The position numbers and the translations under genes are program-made. Source: Rickettsiales bacterium (GTDB lineage Bacteria > Pseudomonadota > Alphaproteobacteria > Rickettsiales > UBA3002). Taken from it: DNA of 15,404 nt. The stretch covers positions 1-15,404 of the forward strand of contig PBPD01000044.1 in NCBI GenBank assembly GCA_002725445.1, in the 5' to 3' direction. Below the pieces are notes generated by a model. It had not been told where the DNA came from and did no database searches. It saw only the letters and a program-made list of their open reading frames with translations. Positions 1 through 7,340 of this stretch are shown here, piece by piece; position 1 is the stretch's first letter; each line of letters starts with the position of its first letter.

Positions 1-86
1 AGCGCCAGCACCGCTACCACCAATATGCACGGGAACAGACCTACCAGCTGAAAGGCTTGCGACAATGTGATTAAGAAATCAGCCAT
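1..86 (-). CDS. N-terminus of a hydrophobic membrane protein, cut by the window edge
   Basis: An ATG at 84-86 (minus strand) opens a frame that stays open to the window edge and gives 28 codons. The peptide begins MADFLITLSQAFQLVGLF and continues as a hydrophobic stretch, which suggests a first membrane segment or signal anchor. It starts 14 bases after the stop of the anchored protein gene at 101-844, so it is probably the fourth gene of the secretin operon. The ribosome binding site is weak (GAAACGAACC). Too little is present to assign a family. A second permease or another accessory membrane protein would fit the context, but that is inference. Confidence 0.55.
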   Translation of the reverse strand, partial: MADFLITLSQAFQLVGLFPCILVVAVLA

Positions 87-100
87 AGGTTCGTTTCTAT

Positions 101-844
101 TTACTGAGTGGTTTCAGTGCCTGCGTCTTGTTGTTTTTGCTTCAGCTCTTGTCGTCGCTGCTCAATCAGCCCTTCCAGCTCCTTCATGCGCTCAATACGC
201 TCTTCTGCAAAATGGGTGATAAAGTTCAATTCGCCCTGATCCAGATCGTCCTCGTTTTCCAACACCTGCTGAATAATAACCGCCGCCGCATCAAATTCAC
301 CGCGCTGTTCATGGATGAAGGCGGGTAGTTGTTGCACCCATACAGGAATATCCGCCTCGCCTTTAAGCATGTTGGCCACCTGTAGCGCCATATCCTGATC
401 TTGCAACTTATGATTGGCCAGATATACCGCCTGCACCAGCCACCACCATTTTTCTTCTACACGGTGCGCCGAATGTTCCACCAGATAGTCTACGATATAT
501 TTCACATCGGCGGTGTTCTGGGTTTGGCTATAATAATAGGTTGCCATGGAAGGAATATAGTTAGACGTATCGTCCAGACTGTCCAGCAGGCGCATCCAGT
601 GATAAAGCTTGTTGTAATCGTATTTGTAGAGTGCCGTGAACCGCCCAAACGTATCTCCCGCATTCTGCAAACGCAGCCCCAGCAAACGGAAGAAAGCGTG
701 TTCATCCCCGAACGACAATGCCTTTACGGTTTCCTGCCCCGGCACATCGGGCACAATGCTCATGTCGGGCACGATATCATGGGTGCGATACCAGAACACA
801 GACTGGAGTGCTAAGAAGAAAACCAGAACAAAGGTGGCTCTCAT
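101..844 (-). CDS. Unknown anchored protein, probably helical-repeat, in the secretin operon
   Basis: The 247-residue product starts with a hydrophobic segment (about residues 2-19), which suggests a signal anchor or uncleaved signal peptide with the rest outside the cytoplasm. The body is rich in aromatic residues and helical in character: YDYNKLYHWMRLLDSLDD, then SNYIPSMATYYYSQTQ, then a KWWWLVQAVYLANHKL stretch near residue 132. It resembles tetratricopeptide-type helical hairpins, although I see no clean TPR consensus. The C-terminal 40 residues are charged and glutamine-rich (EGLIEQRRQELKQKQQ) and look like a short coiled coil. The ATG has AGGGG six bases upstream, overlapping the permease stop, so translation is probably coupled. 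I cannot give a function. Position suggests it works with the permease and possibly the secretin. Confidence 0.8.
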   Translation of the reverse strand: MRATFVLVFFLALQSVFWYRTHDIVPDMSIVPDVPGQETVKALSFGDEHAFFRLLGLRLQNAGDTFGRFTALYKYDYNKLYHWMRLLDSLDDTSNYIPSMATYYYSQTQNTADVKYIVDYLVEHSAHRVEEKWWWLVQAVYLANHKLQDQDMALQVANMLKGEADIPVWVQQLPAFIHEQRGEFDAAAVIIQQVLENEDDLDQGELNFITHFAEERIERMKELEGLIEQRRQELKQKQQDAGTETTQ

Positions 845-852
845 AGTGACCC

Positions 853-1617
853 CTAGAATTGTTTACGTCGAAAATCGATAATAGCCGCAGTAAGCAATAA
901 TGGCACAAAAATACCCGCCTGCGCTACGTACAGATAGATGTCGCTATAAGATTTCACGCCATAAATAAGCCACTGGCTTTTTGCAAAAAAATCAAGGCGC
1001 GGCACTATAATCGAAATAATATCCAGCACCCAGCGAATGGATTCATTGAGTATTTGATTATGGAATAAGACGCCATTTTCTGCGGTCGCCGCGAAAAAAC
1101 CCATCATGCGCGACAGCACATACATGCCTAAACTAGCCAATACGGATGATACTGCGCTTTTCAGCGTGAGGGCAGCAAACATCGCGATTGAAATGACCAG
1201 CCAAATCTCCAGCAGCAATGACACGATCCATGCAATGAAGCCATATTCGCTGATGATACCTGACCACAGCAATATGACTGCGGTTGGAATCACAAGCAAT
1301 GCGCCTACAAATGCAAAGCCCAGCCAGTAAGACAACACCAGATTGGAACGTGAAATAGGCCGCGAAAGCAAAACGTCTATTTCTTTGGTGTCAAAGGCCT
1401 GACGAAGATGAAAACATACAAATACGATCATGCCGATCACTAAAATGACGCGCGCAGAAGACGCGCTGAAAGTAAGTGTCATTTGCTCAGGCTCCAGCAG
1501 TGCCGTGCCACCCATCACACCTGAGACAAGAGTTGAGAAAACAACACCCACAAATAGCGCGGCAAAAAGCCAGTCACGTAATGCAGTAAGCAATATATAT
1601 TTTATATTAGTCCACAT
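853..1617 (-). CDS. ABC-2-type permease-like membrane protein
   Basis: This 254-residue protein is strongly hydrophobic, with about six predicted membrane segments (first near residues 15-35, then about 55-72, 95-120, 125-150, 155-175 and 225-245). After the second segment comes a charged loop, FDTKEIDVLLSRPISRSNLV. A Glu/Asp-rich stretch followed by LLSRPISR and then a membrane helix is typical of ABC-2 family permeases such as NosY-like and multidrug/lipid exporters. No ATP-binding partner is visible in the window; it could lie beyond the left edge or elsewhere. The ATG is preceded by GAGG six bases upstream and lies nine bases after the secretin stop, which indicates co-transcription. The family call is from pattern memory, and the transported substrate is unknown. 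Confidence 0.7.
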   Translation of the reverse strand: MWTNIKYILLTALRDWLFAALFVGVVFSTLVSGVMGGTALLEPEQMTLTFSASSARVILVIGMIVFVCFHLRQAFDTKEIDVLLSRPISRSNLVLSYWLGFAFVGALLVIPTAVILLWSGIISEYGFIAWIVSLLLEIWLVISIAMFAALTLKSAVSSVLASLGMYVLSRMMGFFAATAENGVLFHNQILNESIRWVLDIISIIVPRLDFFAKSQWLIYGVKSYSDIYLYVAQAGIFVPLLLTAAIIDFRRKQF

Positions 1618-1626
1618 AGCTGCCTC

Positions 1627-3468
1627 TTAGAAAGAGATAGGGCGAGGATCATCTGTGAATTTCTCGTAGATATAGCGGTCAGCGTCTTGCGCATGGCCAT
1701 TAGAGTCTACGATGGTCGCCTTAATGAAGATGATCAGTTCTGATTTGCCATTTTGTTTCAGCTGGCTTTTGAATGCCTTGCCGATCCACGGAATTTCACT
1801 CAGGCCTGGCACACCCTGATCAGAATTGACGACAACATCTTGCATCAATCCGCCAATAACCAGCACCTGACCGCTGCGTAGCTTCATCACAGAGTCAAGT
1901 TCGCGCACTTCCACCACTGGGATATTGTTCTGAATATCGGTGCCTGTATCTGCCGATGCAAAAGCCGCTACCGGATCCGCCACCTGATCTACCTGACGGG
2001 ACAGGGTTGGGCGAATATTGAGCGTGACTTCACTGGTATCCAGATTGATGGATGGGATAATGCTGAGGATAATACCAATCGGAATGGACACGGTTTCACT
2101 TTCAACCGTTATCCCCCCTTGCTGAACCACCACACCGTCTTGCACCAGCGCATCCTCCTGCTCGATATCCAGATCGAAGAAAATGCGGTTTTCAGCAAAT
2201 GTCAGCACGGCCTGCTGGTTGTTGATTGCATGCAGTCGAGGACTAGACAAGGTGCGCGATGTACCAAACTGATTGGTAAGCTGCACTACAGCATCCAAGC
2301 CAATACCAAGGTTGTCATCACCAATAGGATTGCTCGGCGTATTGGCATTGGTTTCTGCACCAAAAATGGTGTAGCTCGCCAAATTACCCACCGTTTGCTG
2401 GAGAGGATAGCCAATGTTGAAGTCGTTGTTACCAATTACAGCAGACCAGTCAACGCCACTTTGGAACTGCTCATCCAGCTCAACTTCCACAATCTTCGCT
2501 TCGATCAGCACCTGTGCGGTTGCGTTGCGGCTTACTTGTTTGAGATAGGTTTGTATCAAATCATGTTGAATCTGACTTGCCGACACAGACAAAATACCTG
2601 CTTGGCGGTTAATAACGAAACGATCCTGGTCACTTTCCGAAGCAGTTTGTTCAGCCTCACCACCTTCAGCGCCTTGCAAAGAGGCACCCTGTCCTGACAA
2701 ACGATTATTTGGCAACTGATTCAGAATCATTGCTACGTTTGATTCCAGCGCATCCCAGAAATCGCTAGCCGCTTCAATTTCGATCGATGCGGTAGAACCC
2801 GTACTAAAACCACCGCCACCCGATCCGCTTCCGCCACTGCCGCCGCTTCCGCCCGATCCACCTTCGCCGCTTCCGCCAGACAATACATCTGTAGTCACAT
2901 TCACACTGCCATTACTGCTACGTACGATATTCAGGAAATCTAGACTGTAGTTTTTCACAAAAGGCTCATCGCGCTCCACACGCAATACATCGTCTTTCAT
3001 GCTGTAACGCAGACCGGCCAGCTTTGCGATACGGTCAATCACTTTATTGAACGGCTTTTCCTTCGCTCGGAAGGAAATACCACCGCTAATATTGGCATCC
3101 AGCTCAACGTCTACATCTGCCAATCGCGCCAGCTCAATCAACACATCCTTCAGCGGCACATCATCCGTTACCGAAACGGATACCAACTTTGTTTCACCAA
3201 TTTTAGGGGGGCGCGGCGCGGCAAGGATTTGCGCAACATCAGGAATAGGCGGCACGTCCTCCGCGCCCATTTTCATTTTCTTGTCCTGATATAGTTCGTC
3301 CTGATCCTTCATCGCGCCCAATTTGCGATAATCGTCGCGGTTCAGCTCTATGGCGTCATCAATGAAGTCATTTTGATTGGGGTCAAAGATGCCGCCATCA
3401 GACGCACATCCCCCAATTAACAACATACTAGATATAGATATTCCTAAAAGCGTGGTGCGTATGCGCAT
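1627..3468 (-). CDS. mshL: MshL-type secretin, outer membrane pore of a type IV pilus/type II secretion system
   Basis: Secretins form the multimeric outer membrane channel through which a pilus or exoproteins pass. The 613-residue product has a lipoprotein signal with lipobox LIGGC (lipidated Cys21). An STN-like domain follows at about residues 97-166. Next comes a secretin N2-like segment beginning YSLDFLNIVR, interrupted by a 24-residue Gly/Ser linker (197-220). The C-terminal secretin domain covers about 310-595 and contains VELDEQFQSGVDWSA, SSPRLHAINNQQAVLTF, the signature RELDSVMKLRSGQVLVIGGL and GVPGLSEIPWIGKAFKS. The N2 segment with its Gly/Ser insert favours MshL/PilQ-like pilus secretins over GspD. 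The start is the ATG that gives a complete lipoprotein signal; no clear Shine-Dalgarno precedes it. It is first in a leftward operon with an ABC-2-like permease. Secretin identity is firm; the MSHA subtype is likely but not proven. Confidence 0.93.
   Translation of the reverse strand: MRIRTTLLGISISSMLLIGGCASDGGIFDPNQNDFIDDAIELNRDDYRKLGAMKDQDELYQDKKMKMGAEDVPPIPDVAQILAAPRPPKIGETKLVSVSVTDDVPLKDVLIELARLADVDVELDANISGGISFRAKEKPFNKVIDRIAKLAGLRYSMKDDVLRVERDEPFVKNYSLDFLNIVRSSNGSVNVTTDVLSGGSGEGGSGGSGGSGGSGSGGGGFSTGSTASIEIEAASDFWDALESNVAMILNQLPNNRLSGQGASLQGAEGGEAEQTASESDQDRFVINRQAGILSVSASQIQHDLIQTYLKQVSRNATAQVLIEAKIVEVELDEQFQSGVDWSAVIGNNDFNIGYPLQQTVGNLASYTIFGAETNANTPSNPIGDDNLGIGLDAVVQLTNQFGTSRTLSSPRLHAINNQQAVLTFAENRIFFDLDIEQEDALVQDGVVVQQGGITVESETVSIPIGIILSIIPSINLDTSEVTLNIRPTLSRQVDQVADPVAAFASADTGTDIQNNIPVVEVRELDSVMKLRSGQVLVIGGLMQDVVVNSDQGVPGLSEIPWIGKAFKSQLKQNGKSELIIFIKATIVDSNGHAQDADRYIYEKFTDDPRPISF
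2809..2880 (-). repeat. Gly/Ser-rich linker repeat inside the secretin gene
   Basis: These codons specify 24 residues (197-220 of the secretin) that are all Gly or Ser except one Glu, arranged largely as GGS units. The DNA is a degenerate 9-base-type repeat of GGC/GGA/AGC codons. Such flexible linkers occur in the N2 domain of MshL/PilQ-type secretins. Being repetitive, the tract may vary in length between strains through slippage; that is inference. Confidence 0.85.
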
Positions 3469-3500
3469 AAAAAACCCAACAAACTAACGATATACTATAA

Positions 3501-3525
3501 ATGGTATGCCTATAAGCACTACCAT
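3501..3525. repeat. Imperfect inverted repeat upstream of the secretin gene
   Basis: Arms ATGGTATGC (3501-3509) and GCACTACCAT (3516-3525) pair over nine base pairs with one bulged C and a six-base loop. No run of T follows on either strand, so it does not look like an intrinsic terminator. Its place 33-57 bases before the secretin start fits an operator or a 5' leader hairpin. Function is inferred only. Confidence 0.45.
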
Positions 3526-3582
3526 ACAATATAAACAGGTGTAACGACTTTAGAAATTAAAGACAAATGCAAATATAAAGAT

Positions 3583-3594
3583 TCCGTTAACGGA
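3583..3594. repeat. 12-base perfect palindrome TCCGTTAACGGA
   Basis: The sequence TCCGTTAACGGA is fully self-complementary and lies in the spacer between the prepilin peptidase stop and the secretin start. As RNA it would form only a four-pair stem with a TTAA loop, which is weak for a terminator, although a T-rich stretch (ATCTTTATATTT) follows on the minus strand. A dimeric regulator binding site is the alternative reading. Confidence 0.35.
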
Positions 3595-3643
3595 GCAAGC
3601 TTTACTATATGTTGTATTGCGACTGTAGTAAAAATGTAACAAA

Positions 3644-4426
3644 CTATGTGAACAAACGTCCAATATTCCAGAAATAATCAGGTATTGCTGGCCATAATAA
3701 GCAAAGCATCATCGCAAGCGCCAATGCGGGTCCAAACGGAAAACGCTCACCCAGACCGAGCACACGCCAGAGCATGGCGGTTATCACGCCAATCAGGCCT
3801 GAGAAAAACAGAAATGGCACCAGAGGCTCTACCCCTAACCACACGCCTGCCACCGCTAAAAATTTTACATCACCCAAGCCAAGCCCATCTTTTTTGCGCA
3901 GATATAGAAATCCGTAGCGCAGCGCCAGCCCAATCGTTAGCCCCACAGCAAAACCTGCCACCATATCTGCAGGCTCGGTGTGCATATGGAACCCATAGGC
4001 GGCGCCCAGCATCAGCATAGCCACCTGCACCTCATCGGGAATGATGTAATGCTCCAGATCGGTAACGATCAATGTCAGCACACAAATGGAAAGCAGAAAG
4101 ATGATAAGTGCTTCGAGGCTGATACCAAACGCGGCAAAACATGCCAACGCGATACAAGCCGCCATCAGCTCTATTGCGGGATACCGCCAGCTAATGGGCT
4201 GTTTACAATACCGGCAACGCCCTTTGGAAAAAAGCCATGACAACATAGGCACCAAATCACGTATGCCCAGACGATGATGACATTTCGGGCAGCGCGAATG
4301 GGTGGCCCCCACCGGCTCCTCACGCGGCAAACGATAGCTGAGCAACGACACCAGACTGCCAAACGCCGCACCCAGAACAAAAACCATAATAATTATGAAT
4401 GGGTTACCAGCAATTTCGGGAGACAT
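3644..4426 (-). CDS. pilD: Prepilin peptidase (type IV leader peptidase / N-methyltransferase)
   Basis: This inner membrane aspartyl protease cleaves the leader of type IV prepilins or pseudopilins and methylates the new N-terminus. The product is 260 residues, the normal size. After a first membrane helix (about 10-30, ending SLLSYRLP) comes the cytoplasmic domain with the four-cysteine zinc motif C46-x2-C49 and C71-x2-C74, followed by QPISWRYPAIEL. The two catalytic aspartates are visible: Asp123 in TDLEHYIIPDE and Asp186 in the GLGLGDVKF (GxGD) motif. About seven further hydrophobic segments complete the fold. It lies beside the secretin gene, divided from it by a spacer that suggests separate control. 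A possible promoter on the minus strand is TTTGCC, 16 bases, TATATC (about 4472 to 4445), but it is weak. The start is supported by AGAAAG upstream and by the normal N-terminus. Confidence 0.95.
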   Translation of the reverse strand: MSPEIAGNPFIIIMVFVLGAAFGSLVSLLSYRLPREEPVGATHSRCPKCHHRLGIRDLVPMLSWLFSKGRCRYCKQPISWRYPAIELMAACIALACFAAFGISLEALIIFLLSICVLTLIVTDLEHYIIPDEVQVAMLMLGAAYGFHMHTEPADMVAGFAVGLTIGLALRYGFLYLRKKDGLGLGDVKFLAVAGVWLGVEPLVPFLFFSGLIGVITAMLWRVLGLGERFPFGPALALAMMLCLLWPAIPDYFWNIGRLFT

Positions 4427-4620
4427 GGGCGCTTTCTGATACTTGATATAGTTGTTGTGTTAACGTGGCAAATTTGGCGACAATGTCCAGCGCTTCTGCT
4501 TAAACACTGATATATACTATTATTTTATTGCGTTTGACGGGCTTCCGTGTCATGTAATCCACACGCTGCGCCCTATATATAGTGGCTTGCGGCGATATAA
4601 TGAAAGAAAAGTGCTGGGGC
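4427..4620. promoter_or_regulatory. Divergent promoter region between pilD and rpiB
   Basis: These 194 bases separate leftward pilD from rightward rpiB and must serve both. The middle (about 4501-4530) is very AT-rich. For rpiB, a perfect TATAAT occurs at 4596-4601, but the bases 17 upstream (CTATAT) are not a good -35. A TTGACG at 4534-4539 has no -10 at the right distance. I therefore cannot assign a promoter with confidence in either direction. No small gene is visible. Confidence 0.45.
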
Positions 4621-5055
4621 ATGGATAAAAGCATAGTAGCTCTCGCCAGTGATCATGCTGGGTATGCGCTCAAGGAAACGCTGAAACAAACTGTGCAAGA
4701 CGCAGGCTGTGACGTGGTGGATCTGGGTGCGGATGATGAAAGCTCCGTGGACTATCCGGATTATGCACGCGCGATGGCGGATGCTTTGAAAGACAACAAA
4801 GCTGACTTGGGCATTCTGGTGTGTGGTTCGGGCAATGGCATTGCAATGGCGGCCAATCGCCACACCCATGTGCGCGCGGCTTTATGCCAGTCTGGTCTGC
4901 AGGCCGAAATGGCGCGGCGCCATAACGATGCCAATGTGTTAGCGCTTGGCTCGCGCTTTATTGGGGTGGATAACGCTATTGAGTGTGTCCAACGTTTTTT
5001 AAACAGCGAATTCGATGGTGGCCGCCACACGCGCCGGGTCGAGAAGATGTCTTAA
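4621..5055 (+). CDS. rpiB: Ribose-5-phosphate isomerase B
   Basis: RpiB interconverts ribose 5-phosphate and ribulose 5-phosphate in the pentose phosphate pathway. Ribulose 5-phosphate is also the substrate of the DHBP synthase encoded further along this gene run. The 144-residue product begins MDKSIVALASDHAGYALK, with the family's DHAG phosphate-binding motif. It then shows SSVDYPDYA, the active-site loop GILVCGSGNGIAMAANR with its conserved cysteine, and ARRHNDANVLALGSRFIG. I chose the ATG at 4621 because the homology begins there and the length matches the family (about 145-150). Upstream GTG (4582) and ATG (4600) codons in frame would add residues without family support. The Shine-Dalgarno is poor (GAAAG, 13 bases upstream), so the start is a little less certain than the identity. 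Confidence 0.95.
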   Translation: MDKSIVALASDHAGYALKETLKQTVQDAGCDVVDLGADDESSVDYPDYARAMADALKDNKADLGILVCGSGNGIAMAANRHTHVRAALCQSGLQAEMARRHNDANVLALGSRFIGVDNAIECVQRFLNSEFDGGRHTRRVEKMS

Positions 5056-5078
5056 GAGCAACGAGGGAGCTATTAACT

Positions 5079-5474
5079 ATGAACACTATTCCAGAACCAC
5101 CAGCAGCAGATGAAACCACACCCACCGTTGGTGGAGAGCCGGGCGCCGGCGCTGTACATGTGATGTATGGTTTGTACGCCGCAAGTATTATTCTTGGCTT
5201 CACCAGCATTATTGCCGTTATCATCGCTCACGTGAAGCGTGGCGACCTGCGCGGCACACCGTATGAAAGCCACTGTGTGTGGGGCTTCCGCACTTTCTGG
5301 CTAAGCCTGTTGTTCTTCGTGATCATCGGCATTCTGTTTGCCACTATGGTGCTTGCCCCTGTTGCGGGCATTCTTAGCATCGTGGCTGGCATCTGGTATA
5401 TTTACCGTATTATTAAAGGCTGGATCAAATTGTTTGATAAACAGCCTATCACCAAACCAACCGCATTATTCTAA
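5079..5474 (+). CDS. Small DUF4870-like membrane protein
   Basis: The product is 131 residues. It has a proline/threonine-rich polar N-terminus (1-25) and three hydrophobic segments at about 28-52, 70-92 and 94-110, ending in a short basic tail. The order of helix, HVKRGDLRGTPYESH loop, then two helices and YRIIKGW resembles the DUF4870 family of small integral membrane proteins, whose function is not known. The ATG is chosen because GAGGGAG lies about nine bases upstream; an earlier in-frame ATG would overlap rpiB and lacks a family-like N-terminus. It lies 23 bases after rpiB and 14 before glyA, so it is probably co-transcribed with both. Nothing in the sequence ties it to carbon metabolism. 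Confidence 0.85.
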   Translation: MNTIPEPPAADETTPTVGGEPGAGAVHVMYGLYAASIILGFTSIIAVIIAHVKRGDLRGTPYESHCVWGFRTFWLSLLFFVIIGILFATMVLAPVAGILSIVAGIWYIYRIIKGWIKLFDKQPITKPTALF

Positions 5475-5488
5475 AGGAACACCGACAT

Positions 5489-6859
5489 ATGACCTCTAGC
5501 ACTGTCACCCAAATGACCCACGATTCATCTGACACTCACAGCTTTTTTACGCGTTCGGTTGCTGAAAGTGACCCGGCGTTGTTCGATGCGTTGCGCAAGG
5601 AACTGGATCGCCAACAAACGCAGATCGAGCTGATTGCATCGGAAAATATTGTGAGTCAGGCAGTGCTGGAGGCGCAAGGCTCGGTATTAACCAACAAATA
5701 TGCCGAAGGCTATCCCGGCAAACGCTATTATGGCGGCTGTGAGTTTGTTGACATCGCAGAAGAGCTTGCAATTGCCCGTGCCAAAGAACTGTTCGGCGCA
5801 GCCTATGCCAATGTGCAGCCAAGCTCGGGCAGTCAGGCCAACCAGGGCGTGTTCAACGCCATCCTGAAACCTGGCGATACGATTCTGGGTCAATCGCTGG
5901 CCGCGGGTGGCCACCTCACCCATGGCGCGGCTCCCAACCAATCGGGCAAATGGTTTAACGCGGTACAATACGGTGTGCGCGAAGACGACGCACTGATCGA
6001 TTATGATCAGGTGGCGAAACTGGCGGAAGAACATAAACCAAAACTTATTATTGCTGGTTTTTCGGCCTATCCGCGTGTGGTGGACTGGGCTAAATTCCGC
6101 GAGATTGCCGATAATGTAGGCGCGTATTTCATGGTGGATATGGCACATATCGCCGGGCTGGTCGCCGCTGGCGTCTATCCGTCCCCTGTGCCGCACGCGC
6201 ATGTCTGCACCACCACCACCCACAAAACCCTGCGTGGCCCACGCGCTGGCCTGATCATCTCGAATGATCCTGATATGGTGGTACGCCAAACCAAGAGCGG
6301 TAAAGACATTACCCTTGGTCAGGCAATCAATTCGAGCATCTTCCCCGGCATTCAGGGCGGCCCGCTGATGCATGCCATCGCCGCTAAAGCCGTAGCCTTT
6401 GGCGAAGCGCTGAAGCCATCATTCAAAGAATATGCAAAGCAAGTCGTAGACAATGCACGTGCGCTGTCCGCCACCTTGCAGGATCGCGGTCTGGACATTG
6501 TATCCGGCGGCACCGACAACCACCTCGTGTTGGTGGATCTGCGCCCTAAAGGCGTGACCGGTGACAAAGCAGAGCATAGTTTGGAAATGGCCGGTCTGAC
6601 CTGTAACAAAAATGCGATTCCTTTTGATCCACAGCCACCAATGGTGACTTCGGGCGTGCGTCTTGGCACTCCAGCCAGCACCACACGCGGCTTTGGCGTG
6701 GAAGAATTTAAACAGGTGGGCGAATTCATCGGTGATGTGATGGATGGTCTGGCCACCAACCCCGATAATAACAGCGCTGTAGAACAGGAAGTGCGCGGCA
6801 AGGTGCGTGCCTTGTGCGACCGTTTCCCGATCTACACCGAACGATTTGAAGGAAAATAA
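5489..6859 (+). CDS. glyA: Serine hydroxymethyltransferase
   Basis: GlyA is a cytoplasmic PLP enzyme that converts serine and tetrahydrofolate to glycine and 5,10-methylene-tetrahydrofolate, the main one-carbon source for purines and thymidylate. The 456-residue protein contains IELIASENIVS near the substrate site, NKYAEGYPGKRYYGGCEFVD, and the PLP-lysine motif TTTTHKTLRGPRAG with Lys246 as the Schiff-base residue. It also has FPGIQGGPLMH and SGVRLGTPASTTRGFG. Most family members are 415-435 residues. Here about 20 extra residues rich in Ser, Thr and His precede the conserved start SFFTRSVAESDP. AAGGA 10 bases upstream supports the first ATG, although an ATG at 5513 could also serve. It ends three bases before nrdR, whose ribosome site lies in the glyA tail. 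Confidence 0.98.
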   Translation: MTSSTVTQMTHDSSDTHSFFTRSVAESDPALFDALRKELDRQQTQIELIASENIVSQAVLEAQGSVLTNKYAEGYPGKRYYGGCEFVDIAEELAIARAKELFGAAYANVQPSSGSQANQGVFNAILKPGDTILGQSLAAGGHLTHGAAPNQSGKWFNAVQYGVREDDALIDYDQVAKLAEEHKPKLIIAGFSAYPRVVDWAKFREIADNVGAYFMVDMAHIAGLVAAGVYPSPVPHAHVCTTTTHKTLRGPRAGLIISNDPDMVVRQTKSGKDITLGQAINSSIFPGIQGGPLMHAIAAKAVAFGEALKPSFKEYAKQVVDNARALSATLQDRGLDIVSGGTDNHLVLVDLRPKGVTGDKAEHSLEMAGLTCNKNAIPFDPQPPMVTSGVRLGTPASTTRGFGVEEFKQVGEFIGDVMDGLATNPDNNSAVEQEVRGKVRALCDRFPIYTERFEGK

Positions 6860-6862
6860 AGC

Positions 6863-7327
6863 ATGCGGTGCCCTTTCTGCAGCAATCAGGACACGCAGGT
6901 AAAAGATTCGCGTCCCAGTGAAGACGGCTCGACCATTCGTCGTCGTCGCTATTGTCCTGCCTGTAACTCGCGCTTCACAACGTTCGAGCGTGTACAGCTG
7001 CGCGAATTGACCGTGTTGAAATCCAACGGAGAGCGCCGCCCATTCGACCGCGATAAGGTGGCGCGCTCTATTGGCATTGCCATGCGCAAGCGCCCTGTGG
7101 CACCGGAAGAAGTCGAACAGGCAATCAATCGCGTGGTGCAAAAACTGGAAAGTCAGGGCGACAGCGAAATTCCATCGCAGCATATTGGCCTTCTGGTAAT
7201 GGAAGAACTGCAGGCGCTTGATAAAGTAGGCTATATCCGCTACGCCTCTGTATACCGTAATTTCCGCGAGGCAAAAGACTTCGAGGAATTTGTAGAAAGC
7301 ATGGACGGTAAACCCGTCAAAAAATAG
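6863..7327 (+). CDS. nrdR: Transcriptional repressor NrdR
   Basis: NrdR senses ATP/dATP and represses ribonucleotide reductase genes by binding NrdR boxes in their promoters. The 154-residue product has the N-terminal zinc ribbon (Cys3, Cys6, Cys31, Cys34) with the basic run STIRRRRYC. An ATP-cone domain follows from about residue 46, beginning LTVLKSNGERRPFDRDK, and the conserved GYIRYASVYRNFR lies near residues 123-135. Length is typical (about 150-160). The ATG lies three bases after the glyA stop, with GAAGGAAA in the glyA tail as ribosome site. The glyA - nrdR - ribD order is common in Alphaproteobacteria. I saw no evident NrdR box pair in this window, and no ribonucleotide reductase gene is present. 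Confidence 0.98.
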   Translation: MRCPFCSNQDTQVKDSRPSEDGSTIRRRRYCPACNSRFTTFERVQLRELTVLKSNGERRPFDRDKVARSIGIAMRKRPVAPEEVEQAINRVVQKLESQGDSEIPSQHIGLLVMEELQALDKVGYIRYASVYRNFREAKDFEEFVESMDGKPVKK

Positions 7328-7340
7328 CCCGGGCAACCCC

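Larger units (their letters stand above)
3469..3643 (-). promoter_or_regulatory. AT-rich spacer upstream of the secretin operon, with two inverted repeats
   Basis: This 175-base gap lies between the prepilin peptidase stop and the secretin start, both on the minus strand, and should carry the secretin operon promoter and any operator. It is markedly AT-rich. It holds an imperfect inverted repeat at 3501-3525 and a 12-base perfect palindrome at 3583-3594. I could not find a convincing -35/-10 pair on the minus strand; TATAGT at 3491-3496, read leftward, is a possible -10 without a good -35. I see no small gene in it. Confidence 0.4.

Noticed and set aside
2119..2697. Open frame of 192 codons on the plus strand inside the secretin gene
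   Set aside because: It lies wholly opposite the secretin coding sequence, with no family features.
2809..2880. CRISPR-like or non-coding tandem repeat
   Set aside because: The repetition is explained by Gly/Ser codons in frame within the secretin; units are irregular and without spacers.
4534..4601. TTGACG at 4534 with TATAAT at 4596 as an rpiB promoter
   Set aside because: The two boxes are 56 bases apart and neither has a proper partner, so I list the region only as a likely promoter zone.
4582..4620. Upstream GTG (4582) and ATG (4600) starts for rpiB
   Set aside because: They add residues not found in the family, and neither has a ribosome binding site; homology starts at the ATG at 4621.
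5687..6373. Open frame of 228 codons antisense to glyA
   Set aside because: It shadows conserved glyA sequence including the PLP-lysine region and has no family resemblance.
7328..7340. FMN riboswitch before the riboflavin genes
   Set aside because: Only 13 bases separate nrdR from ribD, and no RFN-like sequence is visible upstream of rpiB either.
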